This document shows, in pieces, positions 63,935-64,000 of a stretch of 64,000 nt of DNA; positions within the stretch are counted from its first letter, which is position 1; each line of letters opens with the position of its first letter. The position numbers and the translations under genes were made by a program. Under the pieces are notes generated by a model. That model was not told the origin of the DNA. It ran no database searches and saw only the letters and a list, made by a program, of their open reading frames with translations. Origin of the DNA: Bacteroidales bacterium (GTDB lineage: Bacteria; Bacteroidota; Bacteroidia; Bacteroidales; JAADJA01). The stretch spans positions 1 through 64,000 of the forward strand of contig JAGQVE010000002.1 in assembly GCA_020438105.1 (NCBI GenBank), read 5' to 3'.

Positions 63935-64000
63935 TTTTATATTCGTTTAATTTATTAATTTTCAAAGATCAACACCATAGTTGTGTTTTAGTTCAAAGTG

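Overview
The window looks like a chromosomal segment of an anaerobic or microaerophilic member of the Bacteroidota, most likely Bacteroidales/Marinilabiliales-like. Signs of this are type IX secretion C-terminal domains, TonB receptors with an ECF sigma/FecR cassette, LytTR regulators, Rex, a NfeD-FloA pair, TAnnTTTG-type promoter elements and low-to-moderate GC. No rRNA, tRNA, prophage or CRISPR was seen. It is mostly ordinary chromosome with several accessory islands.

Layout. 1-1172: end of a LytS-like sensor and its LytTR regulator. 1146-3862 (-): seven-haem cytochrome/TPR lipoprotein and a membrane protein. 3975-6380: secreted Asp-box propeller. 6383-7494 (-): nikR and a His-rich nickel/cobalt transporter. 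7661-9156: truA and rex, with a Rex-type operator before rex. 9163-13587 (-): VWA membrane protein, TapB-like protein, fabG, AlbA_2 protein. 13784-21015: DoxX, sigma/FecR/TonB receptor cassette, and a second outer-membrane barrel. 21017-21998: a REP-associated transposase (RAYT) between two arrays of 40-bp palindromic repeats. 21999-29397: a mutagenesis and repair island (DnaE2-like polymerase, DinB, four-helix protein, LexA-like S24 repressor, DEDD-GIY-YIG nuclease) laced with a second family of short palindromic repeats.

29466-37638 is the most unusual region. It holds a NadE-like enzyme, an adenylate-forming ligase, an SGNH protein, an MBOAT acyltransferase, an SGNH-like lipoprotein, an acyl carrier protein and an AsnB-like amidotransferase. 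The parts list matches Dlt (adenylation enzyme, MBOAT, carrier, SGNH partner) with two amide-forming enzymes added. I infer that it activates, amidates and exports an acyl or aminoacyl group onto a surface molecule.

37641-39924 (-): thioredoxins, a small kinase and a methyltransferase. 40027-44760: a T9SS-exported acidic protein diverging from a two-component system, with four GTTAA repeats in helical phase between them, then a frameshifted T9SS protein. 44768-51067: a four-repeat beta protein, a Rel enzyme with a degenerate hydrolase site, FloA/NfeD, ClpS, a NUDIX hydrolase and OsmC. 51135-54410 (-): a cobalamin riboswitch, a BtuB-like receptor and a BtuG-like propeller lipoprotein. 54506-62149 (-): three kinase-less PAS proteins sharing one C-terminal tail (one frameshifted, one with a CheB-like degenerate domain), around a methyltransferase and AlkC. 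62303-63934 (-): delta-1-pyrroline-5-carboxylate dehydrogenase.

Two genes carry single-base deletions. These may be real decay or assembly error, so intactness should be read with care.
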